From NCBI RefSeq assembly GCF_014236655.1, contig NZ_JACMYG010000005.1, forward strand, positions 223,323 to 287,322: 64,000 nucleotides of DNA, given 5' to 3'. Shown here in pieces: positions 35,731 through 45,724 of the stretch. The translations under genes and the position numbers were made by a program. Below the pieces are notes generated by a model. The model was given only the letters and a program-made list of their open reading frames with translations, had not been told where the DNA came from and ran no database searches. The stretch is from Pseudomonas kielensis. Its GTDB lineage: Bacteria; Pseudomonadota; Gammaproteobacteria; Pseudomonadales; Pseudomonadaceae. Every line of letters starts with the position of its first letter. Positions within the stretch are counted from its first letter, which is position 1.

Positions 35731-36555
35731 TTAGCGGCTACTAACATGCTGTTCCAGGAGGATCCGATTGGAGAGTGATACTAGCTCACCCTCGTCGGTC
35801 AGCAATGTAGTTTTAACCGTGCCGATCTCTTCGATCTGACCTTCGACCTCACCAACACGCACTTGTTGCCCAACCTGATACAACTCACGCACATAGATTC
35901 CCGCAAGAATCTGACCGGCAATTTCCCGGCTACCCAATCCCATGGCCAAGGCAACTGCCAGACCAACGGTTATCAAAACGATCACGATCACATGGTTCAG
36001 CAGGTCGGTTTTGACTTCGAGCTGACTGATCGCCACCGAGATACTGATGATGATCACCAGGCCCTGGGCTATTCGCCCCAGGCCCGAAGCATAGTCCAGA
36101 CCGACCCCTTCAGCGGCACCGCGCACCAGGCCATTGGCCAGCTGCGCCAGCAATACCCCTACCAGCAACACCAACGCGGCACCGAACACTTTCGGCAAAT
36201 ACAGTGCAAGCATATCGAGCGTAGCCGAAACTCGCTCCAAGCCAAGGGATTCTGCAGCAGAAACCAGAAAAATAAGCAAAACGAACCAGTAAACGATCTT
36301 TCCGATCAGGGTCGAGATCGGAACCTGCAGCCCTGCCCGAGACATCAACTTGGTCAAACCGGTACCGCCCATCAAGCGATCCAGGCCCAGTTTTGCCAAC
36401 AATTTGGACAACAGGGTGTCCAGCAGCTTGGCCACGACAAACCCCAGCAGCAGCACGACGAGGGCGCCAAACAGATTGGGAATGAAGTTCGCTACCTTGG
36501 TCCACAACGCAGTCATTGCCGTGACGAGGCTCTGAGTCCAGAGATCAAGTTCCAT
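35731..36555 (-). CDS. cmpX: Small-conductance mechanosensitive channel-type protein CmpX
   Basis: A 274-residue inner membrane protein with about four to five hydrophobic helices before a short MscS-like beta domain (GSREIAGQILAGIYVRELYQ ... GQIEEIGTVKTTLLTDEGE). P. aeruginosa CmpX occupies the same place beside sigX and affects SigX activity and osmotic sensitivity. I chose ATG 36555 (MELDLWTQ), two bases after the crfX stop; a TTG start two codons earlier would overlap crfX. Confidence 0.88.
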   Translation of the reverse strand: MELDLWTQSLVTAMTALWTKVANFIPNLFGALVVLLLGFVVAKLLDTLLSKLLAKLGLDRLMGGTGLTKLMSRAGLQVPISTLIGKIVYWFVLLIFLVSAAESLGLERVSATLDMLALYLPKVFGAALVLLVGVLLAQLANGLVRGAAEGVGLDYASGLGRIAQGLVIIISISVAISQLEVKTDLLNHVIVIVLITVGLAVALAMGLGSREIAGQILAGIYVRELYQVGQQVRVGEVEGQIEEIGTVKTTLLTDEGELVSLSNRILLEQHVSSR

Positions 36556-36557
36556 AT

Positions 36558-36803
36558 TCAATCAGCCTTATCAGCAGTGCTTGCGTTAGGTTTACGACGG
36601 GAAACCGGCGAGACATGGGCCGATCCGTTATTCAGGGCGATCATCAGTGCCGGCAGCCAGCGGCCCAGCAGACTGAACAGATCACCGGCACCCACCTGGC
36701 GGTTGGCGGTTTTCAGTACACGACCCAGGCACGCATCATCGTCACGGGTGGACGGGGATGCCTGGAGCATGTCACGTAAAGACTGTTCAAACGGATCGTG
36801 CAT
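36558..36803 (-). CDS. crfX: Small hypothetical protein CrfX
   Basis: An 81-residue soluble, polar protein starting MHDPFEQSLRDMLQASPS, with no transmembrane segment or known domain. It is named from position: crfX lies between cmaX and cmpX in P. aeruginosa. The ATG at 36803 follows GAGAGG; an earlier GTG lies on the ribosome site. Its stop is two bases from cmpX, so the two are co-translated. Function unknown. Confidence 0.8.
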   Translation of the reverse strand: MHDPFEQSLRDMLQASPSTRDDDACLGRVLKTANRQVGAGDLFSLLGRWLPALMIALNNGSAHVSPVSRRKPNASTADKAD

Positions 36804-36866
36804 ACGCACCTCTCGTGATATCTGTGAAAGACGCGATCAAAATTCCCCGGGTCACATGACGCCCCT

Positions 36867-37862
36867 TCATACCCAGCGCAAACGCCGGAACAACCACCAC
36901 TGGCCCAGCGCCACCGAGACCATGATCAGGCAGGCAACCAGGAAGCCATAGGGACTCTCGGAGAACGGAATGCCACCGACATTGATGCCCAGCAAACCGG
37001 TCAGAAAACTCATCGGCAAAAAGATCCCGGTAATGATCCCGAAGCGGTACATGGTGCGGCTCATTTTCACGCTCAGACGCCGGTCTTCGGCCTCCAACAC
37101 CAGCCCCACGCGCTCGCGGGTCAATTCCAGCTCTTCAAGATAGCGGGTCAGGCTGTTGTTCAATTCGTTCCAGTAGTCGCCGTCATCCTCGACAAACCAG
37201 GGCAGTTTGATTCGCGTCAGTTGTCCGAAAATATCCCGTTGCGGCGCCAGAAAACGCTTGAGTCCGGCGGCACGCCGACGGATCTGCAAAATGGAGCCGT
37301 GCTCGGGGGTATACCGTTCGTCGGCATCCAGCTTTTCCTCTTCGACATCGACCACTTCCGAGAGGTCGCCCACCAGGTCCTGGACCTTGTGAGTGAGGTA
37401 CTGGGCCATGTACAGGATCAGTTCGGAAGCCGTCCGCGGCCCCTTGCCCTCGGCCAACTGCACCAACAATTCGTCGGTGGCGCGCAGTGGGCGCAGGCGC
37501 AGGGAAATGACCCGTTGGGCCGAGGCGAAAATACGCACCGAGACCATGTCTTCCGGTTCGGCACCAGGGTTGAGGTTGACCCCGCGCAAGAACAGCAGCA
37601 ATTCGGAGTCCGGCAGCGCCAGCAGGCGCGGCCGGGTGTTCTCCTCCAGCAGCAGGTCACAACTGAATTCACTCAGACCGCTGGATTTACGCAGCCAGGT
37701 CTGGGTTTGCGGGTGACTGCGATCCCAGTGCAGCCAGAGGCTTTCGTGGGATTGCAGTTGCAGGTCATCCAGTTCAGTCCGGGCAATCGAACGCGCACCG
37801 CCTTTTCCATCCAGCACCAGGGCATGGACCAGCCCCCACTGCGCGTTTTCTTCCTCGAACAT
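36867..37862 (-). CDS. cmaX: CorA/ZntB-family divalent cation transporter (CmaX)
   Basis: A 331-residue CorA-superfamily protein: a long cytoplasmic domain with acidic helices, then two C-terminal TM helices (about residues 270-325). The pore motif region reads GINVGGIPF, the ZntB-like form rather than the YGMNF of CorA magnesium channels, which suggests zinc or another divalent ion. The ATG at 37862 follows GGGGTGAGG. It is upstream of crfX-cmpX on the same strand, as in P. aeruginosa. Confidence 0.87.
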   Translation of the reverse strand: MFEEENAQWGLVHALVLDGKGGARSIARTELDDLQLQSHESLWLHWDRSHPQTQTWLRKSSGLSEFSCDLLLEENTRPRLLALPDSELLLFLRGVNLNPGAEPEDMVSVRIFASAQRVISLRLRPLRATDELLVQLAEGKGPRTASELILYMAQYLTHKVQDLVGDLSEVVDVEEEKLDADERYTPEHGSILQIRRRAAGLKRFLAPQRDIFGQLTRIKLPWFVEDDGDYWNELNNSLTRYLEELELTRERVGLVLEAEDRRLSVKMSRTMYRFGIITGIFLPMSFLTGLLGINVGGIPFSESPYGFLVACLIMVSVALGQWWLFRRLRWV

Positions 37863-37885
37863 CCTCACCCCTGTCTGGTCGCCGT

Positions 37886-38377
37886 TTATTCAGGCATTTT
37901 CAACGCGGTGGGCGAAATGATCACGCCATTGTTGTCCGCATAAATGAACTCGCCCGGACGGAACGTCACACCGGCAAAGGTCACCGGCACGTTGATCTCG
38001 CCAAGACCGCGGCGGTCGGACTTCTTCGGATGGCTGGCGAGGGCCTGCACCCCCAGGTCGGTTTGTGCGATGACGTCGACGTCGCGGATGCAGCCGTAGA
38101 TCACCAAGCCTTCCCAGCCATTCTTGGCCGCTTTCTCGGCAATCATGTCGCCCAGCAGCGCGCAGCGCAGCGAGCCTCCACCATCCACCACCAGCACCTT
38201 GCCGTTCCCCGGGAGTTCAGCGTGCTCCTTGACCCGCGAGTTGTCTTCGAAGCACTTGATGGTCACGATTTCACCGCCGAAGGAGTCACGGCCGCCAAAA
38301 TTGCTGAACATCGGCTCCAAGACCTGTACCAGTTCCGGATAGGTATCGCACAGGTCGGGAGTGAGGTAATGATTCAT
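37886..38377 (-). CDS. rraA: RraA-like protein (RNase E regulator / HMG-aldolase fold)
   Basis: A 163-residue protein covering the whole RraA fold: [20 protein letters not shown] at the start, the central [21 protein letters not shown] and [10 protein letters not shown]. RraA inhibits RNase E; the same fold also includes 4-hydroxy-4-methyl-2-oxoglutarate aldolases, and the conserved GxIRD with upstream Gly-rich loop is shared by both. The metal-binding aldolase activity cannot be ruled out. It precedes cmaX by about 24 bases on the same strand. Confidence 0.85.
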   Translation of the reverse strand: MNHYLTPDLCDTYPELVQVLEPMFSNFGGRDSFGGEIVTIKCFEDNSRVKEHAELPGNGKVLVVDGGGSLRCALLGDMIAEKAAKNGWEGLVIYGCIRDVDVIAQTDLGVQALASHPKKSDRRGLGEINVPVTFAGVTFRPGEFIYADNNGVIISPTALKMPE

Positions 38378-38572
38378 CGAGAAACTCCTGTAATGAGGAA
38401 GACAATCGAGGATGTCACCTTAAAGGAAACGCGCGCTGAGGGTTGCGGTTTAAAGCCGATCTTGCGCGAACACCGCTACTGCATCGCCACGTAAAGTGAC
38501 CAGAAAAGCCCAATGCGTCATATCTTAGCCGTAAGCGCACCGGAACGAAACGCCCTTGATAGAGCGATCACG

Positions 38573-39562
38573 TCAGTCTGCACCGACCGTGGCGAGCGCC
38601 TGCGCCTGCACGGGTGCCTGCGGATCCGTCAGCCAACGCTGGACCAATGGCCAGACTTCGATTTGCGCGGCTTTGCTCACCAGCATTTGCACATGCCCGA
38701 AGTCATCGGCAAAGCCGTGGGCGCGACCCAGGCAAATGTATTGCTTGTGCGTCGAGCCGATTTGCTCGAACAGCTTGCGGCAAGCCCAGTCAGGGTCCTG
38801 GTGATCGTTGCTGGCGCTGACGGCCAGAACCGGCACCTGCACCTCGGCCAAGCCCGCCCACCAGTCCTTGTCGGCATCACCAAAACGCCCGAACAGGCCG
38901 TACCAGCGCATGCTCTCCAGGGCCAGGCCGATCGGCTCGTCTTCCGGCCCACGCTTGAGACGAGATCCCGACAGTTGGGCAAAACGATTGAGGATGAAAC
39001 GTCCGCTCCATTCCACCGGGGGAATTTTCAACGGCCAGTAGGTGCGACTCACCTGCGTGCCGAAAAATGCGGCGCTGGCGACATCGGCCTCTTCCAGGTA
39101 GTGACCACCCAATGCAGCGGCCAGGGTGATGCCACCCAGTGAATGGCCGATCCAGTGCGGTGCCTGCCCGCTCAGTTCGCGGACGAACGCGGCGATGGCC
39201 GGCAGGTCGTAGCGGGCATAGTCGGCCACCCGGTTCTTGCGGTAGTGCTGATTGCGCTGTGACAGGCCGTGCCCACGCATTTCCGCAATCCACACATCAA
39301 AACCAGCGCGTGCCAGGTACGCCCCCAGGCCCAGGCCCTTGGGGGAAAACCAGAAACGCCGGTTGGAAAAACTGCCGTGCAGCAAAATCACCGGAACCCC
39401 GCGCAGGGCGGGTTCATCGGCCATGCCCAGGCGGGTCACTGCCAGCTCAACGGTGCCGTCCGGGCTGTTGCCCGGTTTCAGGCGATAGACGTCCTCACTC
39501 AGATCGCCGCGACGCTCGGCGCTGATCAAGGCGACAGGAAACAGGTTACTGCTGCTTTGCAT
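38573..39562 (-). CDS. Alpha/beta hydrolase (lipase/esterase-like)
   Basis: A 329-residue protein with the oxyanion region VILLHGSFSNRRFW, the nucleophile elbow GHSLGG, and a likely acid and His in the C-terminal part (SNDHQDPDW ... GRAHGFADDFGH). No signal peptide is seen. It resembles the Pseudomonas lipase/acyltransferase-type hydrolase next to ppsA (PA1771-like). The ATG at 39562 follows AAGAG. It lies just after the ppsA terminator and before the rraA-like gene. Substrate unknown. Confidence 0.85.
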   Translation of the reverse strand: MQSSSNLFPVALISAERRGDLSEDVYRLKPGNSPDGTVELAVTRLGMADEPALRGVPVILLHGSFSNRRFWFSPKGLGLGAYLARAGFDVWIAEMRGHGLSQRNQHYRKNRVADYARYDLPAIAAFVRELSGQAPHWIGHSLGGITLAAALGGHYLEEADVASAAFFGTQVSRTYWPLKIPPVEWSGRFILNRFAQLSGSRLKRGPEDEPIGLALESMRWYGLFGRFGDADKDWWAGLAEVQVPVLAVSASNDHQDPDWACRKLFEQIGSTHKQYICLGRAHGFADDFGHVQMLVSKAAQIEVWPLVQRWLTDPQAPVQAQALATVGAD

Positions 39563-39576
39563 AATGCTCTTGCACA

Positions 39577-39608
39577 AAAAAGGGCGGCATCCGAAGGAGC
39601 CCGCCCTA
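39577..39608 (-). terminator. Intrinsic terminator of ppsA
   Basis: Read on the minus strand, GGGCGG and CCGCCC pair across an imperfect stem with a CCTTCGG apex, followed by six T (39577-39582). It separates ppsA from the hydrolase gene downstream. Confidence 0.8.
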
Positions 39609-39671
39609 CTTGAATCTCAAAACAGATCCCTGGTTCCTGTCACTGCAGGAGCCAGGGGCCTGTTCACACCA

Positions 39672-42047
39672 TCAAGCCGAAGCTTGACCCTCAGCCAGGA
39701 AGAACCAGGTTTCCAGTACGGAATCGGGGTTCAACGAAACGCTTTCGATGCCCTGCTCCATCAGCCACTTGGCCAGGTCCGGGTGATCGGACGGGCCCTG
39801 ACCGCAGATGCCGATGTACTTGCCGGCCTTGTTGCAGGCGGCAATGGCATTGGCCAGCAGCTTCTTGACCGCCGGATTACGCTCATCGAACAAGTGCGCA
39901 ATAATCCCGGAGTCACGGTCCAGGCCCAGGGTCAGCTGGGTCAGGTCGTTGGAGCCGATGGAGAAACCGTCGAAGAATTCCAGGAACTCTTCCGCCAGGA
40001 TCGCGTTGGACGGCAGTTCGCACATCATGATCACGCGCAGACCGTTTTCGCCGCGGGCCAGGCCGTTCTCGGCCAACAGGTCGACGACCTGGCTGGCTTC
40101 GCCCAGGGTGCGCACGAACGGCACCATGATTTCAACGTTGGTCAGGCCCATCTCATTGCGCACACGCTTGAGGGCGCGGCACTCGAGCTCGAAGCAGTCA
40201 CGGAAGGCTTCGCTGATGTAACGCGAGGCACCGCGGAAGCCCAGCATCGGGTTCTCTTCTTCCGGCTCGTACAGCTTGCCGCCGATCAGGTTGGCGTATT
40301 CGTTGGACTTGAAGTCCGACAGGCGCACGATGACCTTTTTCGGCCAGAACGCAGCGGCCAGGGTGCTGATGCCCTCGACCAGCTTCTCGACATAGAAACC
40401 GACCGGATCGTCGTAGCCGGCGATACGCTTGTCGACGCTTTCCTTGATGTCCGCAGGCAAGCCGTCGTAGTTCAGCAGCGCCTTGGGGTGCACGCCGATC
40501 ATGCGGTTGATGATGAACTCCAGGCGGGCCAGGCCCACACCGGCGTTCGGCAACTGCGCGAAGTCGAAGGCGCGGTCCGGGTTGCCGACGTTCATCATGA
40601 TCTTGAACGGCAGCTCCGGCATGGCGTCCACGGAGTTCTTCTTGACGTCGAAACCCAGTTCGCCTTCAAAGATGAAACCGGTGTCGCCTTCGGCGCAGGA
40701 AACAGTGACGCCCTGGCCGTCTTTCAGCAGTTGGGTCGCGTTACCGCAGCCCACTACCGCCGGGATCCCCAGCTCACGGGCGATGATCGCCGCGTGACAG
40801 GTACGGCCGCCACGGTTGGTGACAATGGCGCTGGCGCGCTTCATGACCGGTTCCCAATCCGGGTCGGTCATGTCGGAAACCAGCACGTCGCCCGGCTGGA
40901 CCTTGTCCATCTCGGACACGTCCTTGATGATGCGGACCTTGCCGGCGCCAATGCGCTGGCCGATCGCACGGCCTTCCACCAGCACGGTGCCGGTTTCCTT
41001 GAGCAGGTAACGTTCCATGACGTTGGCCTGGGTACGGCTCTTCACGGTTTCCGGACGGGCCTGCACGATGTACAGCTTGCCGTCGTCACCGTCCTTGGCC
41101 CACTCGATGTCCATCGGGCACTTGTAGTGCTTCTCGATGATCATCGCTTGCTTGGCCAGCTCGCTGACTTCCGCGTCGGACAGGCAGAAGCGCGCGCGCT
41201 CGGCCTTGTCGACGTCCACGGTCTTGACCGAACGACCGGCCTTGGCCTCGTCGCCGTAAATCATCTTGATCGCTTTACTGCCCAGGTTGCGGCGCAGGAT
41301 CGCCGGGCGACCCGCGGCCAGCGTGCCCTTGTGGACGTAGAATTCATCCGGGTTGACTGCGCCCTGGACCACGGTTTCACCCAGGCCGTAGGCGCCGGTG
41401 ATGAACACCACGTCACGGAAGCCCGACTCGGTATCGAGGGTGAACATCACGCCGGCAGTGCCGGTTTCCGAACGCACCATGCGCTGCACACCGGCCGACA
41501 GGGCCACCAGCTTGTGGTCGAAGCCCTGGTGGACGCGGTAGGAAATGGCACGATCGTTGAACAGGGAAGCGAACACTTCCTTGGCTGCACGAATGACGTT
41601 CTCGACGCCACGAATGTTCAGGAAGGTTTCCTGTTGACCGGCGAACGAGGCGTCCGGCAAGTCTTCGGCGGTGGCCGAAGAGCGCACGGCCACGGCCATG
41701 TCCGGGTTACCGGCCGACAGGGTGGCGAACGCGGTGCGAATCTCGGCGTTGAGCTTCTCCGGGAACTCGGCTTCCATGATCCATTGACGAATTTGCGCGC
41801 CGGTACGGGCCAGCGCGTTCACGTCATCCACGTCCAGCGCATCCAGCGCGGCGTGGATCTGGTCGTTCAAACCACTTAATTCGAGAAAATCACGATAAGC
41901 CTGAGCTGTCGTGGCAAAGCCACCCGGGACCGATACACCGGCACCCGCAAGATTACTGATCATCTCGCCGAGGGATGCGTTCTTGCCCCCCACATGCTCT
42001 ACATCATGGACGCCGAGCTTATCGAGGGAAACTACGTACTCTACCAA
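39672..42047 (-). CDS. ppsA: Phosphoenolpyruvate synthase
   Basis: Converts pyruvate and ATP to phosphoenolpyruvate, AMP and phosphate, the entry to gluconeogenesis. The 791-residue protein has the N-terminal ATP-binding domain ([30 protein letters not shown]), the phospho-His swivel motif GGRTCHAAI and the C-terminal PEP/pyruvate barrel with [12 protein letters not shown]. It is divergent from ppsR, whose product regulates PpsA by phosphorylation. The shared upstream region contains a MITE-like element. Confidence 0.97.
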   Translation of the reverse strand: MVEYVVSLDKLGVHDVEHVGGKNASLGEMISNLAGAGVSVPGGFATTAQAYRDFLELSGLNDQIHAALDALDVDDVNALARTGAQIRQWIMEAEFPEKLNAEIRTAFATLSAGNPDMAVAVRSSATAEDLPDASFAGQQETFLNIRGVENVIRAAKEVFASLFNDRAISYRVHQGFDHKLVALSAGVQRMVRSETGTAGVMFTLDTESGFRDVVFITGAYGLGETVVQGAVNPDEFYVHKGTLAAGRPAILRRNLGSKAIKMIYGDEAKAGRSVKTVDVDKAERARFCLSDAEVSELAKQAMIIEKHYKCPMDIEWAKDGDDGKLYIVQARPETVKSRTQANVMERYLLKETGTVLVEGRAIGQRIGAGKVRIIKDVSEMDKVQPGDVLVSDMTDPDWEPVMKRASAIVTNRGGRTCHAAIIARELGIPAVVGCGNATQLLKDGQGVTVSCAEGDTGFIFEGELGFDVKKNSVDAMPELPFKIMMNVGNPDRAFDFAQLPNAGVGLARLEFIINRMIGVHPKALLNYDGLPADIKESVDKRIAGYDDPVGFYVEKLVEGISTLAAAFWPKKVIVRLSDFKSNEYANLIGGKLYEPEEENPMLGFRGASRYISEAFRDCFELECRALKRVRNEMGLTNVEIMVPFVRTLGEASQVVDLLAENGLARGENGLRVIMMCELPSNAILAEEFLEFFDGFSIGSNDLTQLTLGLDRDSGIIAHLFDERNPAVKKLLANAIAACNKAGKYIGICGQGPSDHPDLAKWLMEQGIESVSLNPDSVLETWFFLAEGQASA

Positions 42048-42201
42048 GGTGATCTCTCCACTAACTGTGTTGGAAAAGCTCAGGTTACTGGCCGCTCAAG
42101 GGAGCATTTGCCAGCTGTATGGCCTGGACCTGGAAAATAAGTGAGAATGCCGGCCAATCCGGGCCGCCAAATCGCGCCTATCATATCCAAGAATCGTCAC
42201 T

Positions 42202-42359
42202 AGTGTCCTGTGTCGCAGATGCGTGTTTTTTGGGCGAGTGACTGTTGTTGCCAGACAAGGCGCCGCGACAAGTCATAGCTGGCTATGGCGAGGAGCGGCA
42301 ACGTAGTATGGCAACAACAGGCGCCGCCTAAAAGGCACGCATTTGTGATACAGGACACT
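42202..42359. mobile_element. 158-bp MITE-like inverted-repeat element between ppsA and ppsR
   Basis: The ends AGTGTCCTG...GATGCGTG (left) and CACGCAT...CAGGACACT (right) are inverted, and similarity goes on inward for about 50 bp to TGTTGTTGCCA / TGGCAACAACA. The centre is a perfect small palindrome CATAGCTGGCTATG, so the whole element can fold into one hairpin. It is flanked by a short direct repeat CACT (42198-42201 and 42360-42363), a possible target-site duplication. No gene lies inside. No known IS ends were recognised. Confidence 0.7.
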
Positions 42360-42380
42360 CACTTAAGGCCCAAGGCGCAA

Positions 42381-43199
42381 ATGAAACGATCTGCTTTCTT
42401 TATCTCCGACGGCACGGGCATTACGGCCGAAACCCTGGGTCAAAGCCTGTTGGCGCAGTTCGAAAACATTACCTTCAGCAAATTCACCCGACCGTACATC
42501 GACAGCGTCGATAAAGCGCGGGCCATGGTACAACAAATCAACACGGCCGCCGAAAAGGACGGCTTTCGTCCGATCATCTTCGACACGATCGTCAACCAGG
42601 ACATACGTGAGATTCTCGCCACGTCCAATGGTTTCATGATCGACATTTTCTCGACCTTCCTCGCCCCGCTGGAGCTGGAACTGAGCGAGCATTCGTCCTA
42701 CTCGGTCGGCAAGTCGCACTCCATTGGCCACAACTCCAACTACATGGAGCGCATCGAGGCGGTGAACTTCGCCCTGGACAACGACGACGGTGCGCGCACT
42801 CACTACTACGACAAGGCCGACCTGATCCTGGTGGGCGTGTCGCGGTGCGGCAAGACACCGACCTGCCTGTACATGGCCATGCAATTCGGCATCCGCGCCG
42901 CCAACTACCCGCTGACCGAGGACGACATGGAGCGCCTGCAACTGCCAGCCGCCCTGCGCGCCCACCAGCACAAGCTGTTCGGCCTGACCATCGACCCGGA
43001 CCGCCTCACCGCCATCCGCAACGAGCGCAAGCCCAACAGCCGGTATTCGAGCTATGCCCAGTGCGAGTTCGAGGTGCGCGAAGTGGAAAACCTGTTCCGC
43101 CGCGAAAACATCCCGAACATCAACTCCACGCATTTTTCCGTGGAAGAAATTTCCGCCAAGATCCTGGTGGAAAAAGGCGTCGAACGCCGATTCAAGTAA
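42381..43199 (+). CDS. ppsR: PEP synthase regulatory protein (kinase/pyrophosphorylase, DUF299)
   Basis: Switches PpsA off and on by ADP-dependent phosphorylation and Pi-dependent dephosphorylation. The 272-residue protein starts [20 protein letters not shown] and has the P-loop-like [10 protein letters not shown] near residue 155 and the C-terminal [16 protein letters not shown]. The ATG at 42381 fits the family start; a 32-codon upstream extension would be read from the inverted-repeat element and is not credible. Confidence 0.95.
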   Translation: MKRSAFFISDGTGITAETLGQSLLAQFENITFSKFTRPYIDSVDKARAMVQQINTAAEKDGFRPIIFDTIVNQDIREILATSNGFMIDIFSTFLAPLELELSEHSSYSVGKSHSIGHNSNYMERIEAVNFALDNDDGARTHYYDKADLILVGVSRCGKTPTCLYMAMQFGIRAANYPLTEDDMERLQLPAALRAHQHKLFGLTIDPDRLTAIRNERKPNSRYSSYAQCEFEVREVENLFRRENIPNINSTHFSVEEISAKILVEKGVERRFK

Positions 43200-43211
43200 G
43201 GCGCAGTTGAA

Positions 43212-43269
43212 CAGCAAGCCGCAAGCAGGAGCCTGCTCAGACCGCTCCTGCCTGCGGCGTGCAGCTTGC
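43212..43269. repeat. Inverted repeat at the 3' end of ppsR, entering the MocR gene
   Basis: AGCAAGCCGCAAGCAGGAGC and GCTCCTGCCTGCGGCGTGCA face each other across about 11 bases; a second GCTTGC is on the right. It has the look of a Pseudomonas intergenic repeat. It starts 13 bases after the ppsR stop and its right arm encodes the C-terminal residues of the converging MocR regulator. Confidence 0.6.
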
Positions 43270-44655
43270 CGCGACCGCCGCAATCCCCTCCCGCAATAAC
43301 CGATCATCCCCCACCGAATTGCACACGCTCACCCGAATAGCCTGCGGCACGGCCCCATGCCCCACCGCAAACGCTTCAGCGGTGGCAATCAGGTAGCCAC
43401 TGCGCTTGAGCTCGGCTTCAACCTGGGACGCGCGCCACGGCTCGGGCACGTCGATCCAGAAATGCGGGCTGTGGTCGTGCGTGCGGTACTGCAAGCCCTG
43501 GAGCAGGTCCTCGACCAGGGCCTTGCGTCGGCGAATCTCAATGATTTGCTGCCCCAGCAATTGCTGGGCGACGCCGTTTTCAATCCACTGCGTGGCCAAT
43601 TCCAGGGCCAGGGGCGTGGCCATCCAGCAGGAGGCGCGTACCGCTGCCGACAAGCGGCTGAGCAATGCCTGGGGCGCATACAGATAGCCGACCCGCAAGC
43701 CCGCCGACACCGCCTTGCTCAGGCTGGCGATCAGTACCGTACGCTCCGCAGCAAAATGGCTCAGCGGCAGTGGCCGCTCCTGGACCAGCACGGCGTGGGC
43801 CTGGTCCTCGATGATCAACAGATTGTGCCCACGACAGACCTGCGCCAGGGCCTCGCGGCGCGCCGTGGACATTACCGCGGCCGTGGGATTCTGCAGAGTC
43901 GGCGTGCAGTACAGCGCCGTCACCCGGTGTTGGCGACAGGCCTCGTCCAAGGCCGCTGGCAATAACCCTTCGGCGTCCATCGCCAGGCCGATCAGCTTGA
44001 TCCCCAGATTACGCGCCACGCTGATCAAGCCGGGGTAAGTCAACTGCTCGGTGACCAGCGTATCGCCCGCCTTGAGCAGCGCCATCAGGGCACACAGCAA
44101 ACCGTGCTGGCCGCCGTTGACGCAGATCACCTGCTCGGCATGGGCGACGAATTCGCCGTGCCCAAGCCACTGCGCACCCGCCGCCCGATACTCCGGCAGA
44201 CCGGCGTCCGCGGTGTAACCACTGATGCGCTGCATGGCCCGGGAATCTCCCGCCAGGGCCTGCAGCCCCTGGCTCAGCCACTGCGCCTGACGCCCGGGAA
44301 TTGGCTGATTGCGACTCATGTCCAGGCACGGCGGCGGTTGCTCACTGACATTGCGGAACCCGCCGTCGCGCGGGCGCTCCATGCCCTGCTCCCGGACATA
44401 GGTGCCGTCACCGACCCGGGCGACCACCTTGCCCAGACGCTCCAACTCGGCATAGGCGCGACTGACGGTGCCCACCGTGACCCCGAGGCTGTCCGCCAGC
44501 AGGCGATGGGGCGGCAATTTGCAGCCGGGCGCAAGCACGCCGTCTGCCATGCCCTGCTCAACCCCGTCGCTGAGGCGCTGGTACTTCATGCCGGTTCCAT
44601 GGCGTAGGGCATCCCGCAGGATTGACACCATGGCAATACTTACTTTGACAGCCAT
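43237..44655 (-). CDS. MocR-type regulator (GntR HTH fused to aminotransferase-like domain)
   Basis: A 472-residue protein with an N-terminal GntR HTH (LPPHRLLADSLGVTVGTVSR, about residues 45-65) and a fold-type I aminotransferase domain; the PLP lysine is in IASLSKAVSAGLRVGYL. MocR proteins act as PLP- or amino-compound-sensing regulators, usually of the divergent gene. That gene here is the EamA exporter 93 bp away. I chose ATG 44655 (MAVKVSIAM) after GGGGTGG. The last dozen codons lie in an intergenic repeat. Confidence 0.9.
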   Translation of the reverse strand: MAVKVSIAMVSILRDALRHGTGMKYQRLSDGVEQGMADGVLAPGCKLPPHRLLADSLGVTVGTVSRAYAELERLGKVVARVGDGTYVREQGMERPRDGGFRNVSEQPPPCLDMSRNQPIPGRQAQWLSQGLQALAGDSRAMQRISGYTADAGLPEYRAAGAQWLGHGEFVAHAEQVICVNGGQHGLLCALMALLKAGDTLVTEQLTYPGLISVARNLGIKLIGLAMDAEGLLPAALDEACRQHRVTALYCTPTLQNPTAAVMSTARREALAQVCRGHNLLIIEDQAHAVLVQERPLPLSHFAAERTVLIASLSKAVSAGLRVGYLYAPQALLSRLSAAVRASCWMATPLALELATQWIENGVAQQLLGQQIIEIRRRKALVEDLLQGLQYRTHDHSPHFWIDVPEPWRASQVEAELKRSGYLIATAEAFAVGHGAVPQAIRVSVCNSVGDDRLLREGIAAVAASCTPQAGAV

Positions 44656-44748
44656 TACCACCCCGAATAGCGTGCTGAAAACAGGTTCAATCAGGGATAG
44701 ACCTTTTCCATGACCCGGTCAATTCCCCTCACACCCAGGTGCCCGAGC

Positions 44749-45687
44749 ATGCCCACTGCCATCGCCGTCGATACCCCCCAAAGACACCCCCGCCGCTGGC
44801 TGGCGGGCTTGATCACCAGCGTGCTGTTCCTGATTGTCTGCCTGAGCTGGGGCACCACCTGGCTGGGGATCAAGATCGCCGTCGAAAGCGTGCCGCCGCT
44901 GACCGCTGCCGGCCTGCGTTTTCTGATCGCCTTCCCGCTGTTCCTGAGTTTTGCCGCCTGGCGCCGCGAACCCTTGCTGTTTCCCAAGGGCAGTCGCTGG
45001 TTCTTCCTGTTCGTCACCCTTTCGTATTTCAGCCTGCCGTATTACTTGCTCAACTATGGCGAGATGCACGTTTCGTCAGGGCTCACCGCCCTCCTGTTCA
45101 GCTGCATGCCGGTGTTTATCCTGCTGTTCTCGGCGCTGTTCCTGCGGGAAAAAATCTATGCCTCCCAGGTCCTGGGCATCGCCATCGGCTTTGCCAGCCT
45201 GTTCATGATCATCCGCAGCCAGGGCTTGCACCTGGACCATGCCGAACTGTTCGGCGTGCTGGCGATTCTCACGGCGGCGATCCTGCATGCGCTGTGTTAC
45301 GTGGTGACCAAAAAACACGGGAGCGCCATCAGCGTCATCACCTACAACACCCTGCCGATCGGTATCGCCGGGCTGCTGTTGTTTGTGGCGGGACTGACGG
45401 TCGAGACCCCGGCCTTCGCGACCATCAGCGCGCGCTCGTGGGGTGCCCTGCTCTATCTGGGGCTGGTGGCGTCGGTGGGCGGGTTCATCGTGTACTTCGT
45501 CCTGCTCAAGCGCTTGAGTCCGATCATCCTGTCCTTCGTGTTCATCATTTTCCCGGTGTTCGCGGTGATGATCGGCGCCTGGTACGAGGGACAGGTGATT
45601 TCGCGGGAACTGATCGGGTACTCGGCGGTACTGCTGATGGGGTTTGCGATCACCAAGTTGCCCGTGGAGAAGTGGCTGGCCAAGTAA
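44749..45687 (+). CDS. EamA/DMT-family transporter
   Basis: A 312-residue protein with ten predicted TM helices in two EamA repeats (LSWGTTWLGIKIAVESVPPL in the first, VGGFIVYFVLLKRLSPII in the second). Such proteins mostly export amino acids or metabolites. The gene is divergent from the MocR regulator and probably its target. I prefer ATG 44749 to an ATG at 44710, which has no ribosome site. The substrate cannot be told from sequence. Confidence 0.88.
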   Translation: MPTAIAVDTPQRHPRRWLAGLITSVLFLIVCLSWGTTWLGIKIAVESVPPLTAAGLRFLIAFPLFLSFAAWRREPLLFPKGSRWFFLFVTLSYFSLPYYLLNYGEMHVSSGLTALLFSCMPVFILLFSALFLREKIYASQVLGIAIGFASLFMIIRSQGLHLDHAELFGVLAILTAAILHALCYVVTKKHGSAISVITYNTLPIGIAGLLLFVAGLTVETPAFATISARSWGALLYLGLVASVGGFIVYFVLLKRLSPIILSFVFIIFPVFAVMIGAWYEGQVISRELIGYSAVLLMGFAITKLPVEKWLAK

Positions 45688-45724
45688 CCGCCAGCCACGA
45701 CATCCCCTGCGGCAGGGCTATCGG

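Noticed and set aside
42285..42380. In-frame upstream extension of ppsR
   Set aside because: The codons lie in the inverted-repeat element; family members start at [13 protein letters not shown].
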